Shown here: one piece after another, positions 63,437 to 64,000 of the stretch
Layout: each line of letters begins with the position of its first letter
Numbering within the stretch: the stretch's first letter is position 1
NCBI GenBank assembly: GCA_029260555.1
Contig: JAJDCZ010000010.1
Location: 21,305 to 85,304 of the forward strand
Length of the DNA stretch: 64,000 nucleotides
Direction: 5' to 3'
Source of the DNA: Phycisphaerales bacterium
GTDB lineage: Bacteria > Planctomycetota > Phycisphaerae > Phycisphaerales > UBA1924
The notes under the pieces: model-generated
What the model was told of the DNA's origin: nothing
The model's database searches: none
The model's input: the letters and a program-made list of their open reading frames with translations, nothing else
Position numbers and translations under genes: made by a program

Positions 63437-64000
63437 AGTGTAATCGATCCCGCCTCGAGAGCAAGCCGCAACCGTAGGCTGGGTGGGGGGGTGGGACCGT
63501 TTAGTGTAATCGATCCCGCCTCGAGAGCAAGCCGCAACCGTGACAGCAAAGTGTAGATCGTCAAGGCTAGTGTAATCGATCCCGCCTCGAGAGCAAGCCG
63601 CAACGGGGGGGGGTACGATCATACCCCCCCCAGAAGTGTAATCGATCCCGCCTCGAGAGCACGCCGCAACACCTTGGCCTCATGCGCTGCATCGCTCAGA
63701 AGTGTAATCGATCCCGCCTCGAGAGCAAGCCGCAACCCCGCTTATTGCAAGTGCATACTCACAGATAGTGTAATCGATCCCGCCTCGAGAGCAAGCCGCA
63801 ACAGCGGGTTAGTCCCAAACAAGGCGGCGCCTAGTGTAATCGATCCCGCCTCGAGAGCAAGCCGCAACTGCTCTTGTTATTGCGCCAACGCGCGCCGAAG
63901 TGTAATCGATCCCGCCTCGAGAGCAAGCCGCAACACGCCCAGCGTGTCAAGCGCGATGGTCCACAGTGTAATCGATCCCGCCTCGAGAGCAAGCCGCAAC
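63437..64000. CRISPR. Type II-C CRISPR array: 9 repeats of 36 bp, 8 spacers of 30 bp, truncated by window end
   Basis: Repeats start at 63437, 63503, 63569, 63635, 63701, 63767, 63833, 63899 and 63965, an exact 66-bp period; the last visible repeat ends on base 64000, so the array may continue. On the + strand the repeat starts AGTGTAATCGATCCCGCCTC and ends AGCAAGCCGCAAC; all copies are identical except repeat 4, which has C instead of A (AGCACGCC). The anti-repeat in the tracrRNA and the GTTG start on the - strand, as in other II-C repeats, indicate crRNA is read from the - strand, towards cas2. All eight spacers differ. Spacers 1 and 3 contain long G-runs. Confidence 0.98.

Noticed and set aside
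63386..63622. Open frame on the - strand reading AACSRGGIDYT repeatedly
   Set aside because: It is a translation of the CRISPR repeats and spacers, not a gene.
63437..64000. Self-targeting spacers within this window
   Set aside because: I compared the eight spacers by eye with the window and saw no full match; only shared G-run character for spacers 1 and 3. A genome-wide search would be needed.

Overview
The window looks like a chromosomal segment of a Planctomycetota bacterium, most likely class Phycisphaerae; no marker RNA is present, so this is inference. The basis is: C-terminal dockerin-like tags ending in Gly-Cys on secreted proteins, very large envelope proteins, a bacterial topoisomerase VI pair, and the overall gene style. 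No tRNA or rRNA gene was recognised.

Region 1 (1-21704, all +) is a type II secretion operon. It starts inside gspF and continues through gspG, three more pseudopilins (H/I/J type), gspK, gspL, a PilO/GspM-like protein with a PilP/GspC-like C-terminus, and a 13.7 kb gene for a secretin of 4569 residues. By eye the secretin carries about 50 consecutive N1-type domains ahead of an ordinary secretin barrel. A small putative lipoprotein (pilotin candidate) overlaps its stop codon. Most genes overlap by 4 bp (ATGA), so they are translationally coupled.

Region 2 (21841-33409, +) is a pst phosphate uptake operon, pstS-pstC-pstA-pstB, with unusually long permeases, followed by sucA-sucB of the 2-oxoglutarate dehydrogenase complex. 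Region 3 (33386-53665, mixed strands) holds a low-molecular-weight tyrosine phosphatase, topoisomerase VI subunits A and B, a secreted beta-helix protein, secreted GH31 and GH13 glycosidases transcribed divergently, an adenylate kinase, uvrA, a small membrane protein, uvrB and fumC.

Region 4 (53666-57469) is accessory DNA: hairpin-forming dispersed repeats, G-rich simple-sequence tracts, a seven-bladed FG-GAP propeller gene and an HNH endonuclease gene, the latter two lying between two direct copies of a roughly 220 bp repeat.

Region 5 (57470-64000) is a compact type II-C CRISPR-Cas locus: a predicted tracrRNA on the - strand, cas9 (1374 aa, long for II-C), cas1, cas2 and an array of nine visible 36-bp repeats with eight 30-bp spacers that runs off the window. 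The tracrRNA and cas9 appear to be driven by back-to-back promoters whose -35 hexamers are the two strands of one palindrome. The most novel items are the giant secretin and the tracrRNA/cas9 promoter architecture with its unusual Cas9 and Cas1.
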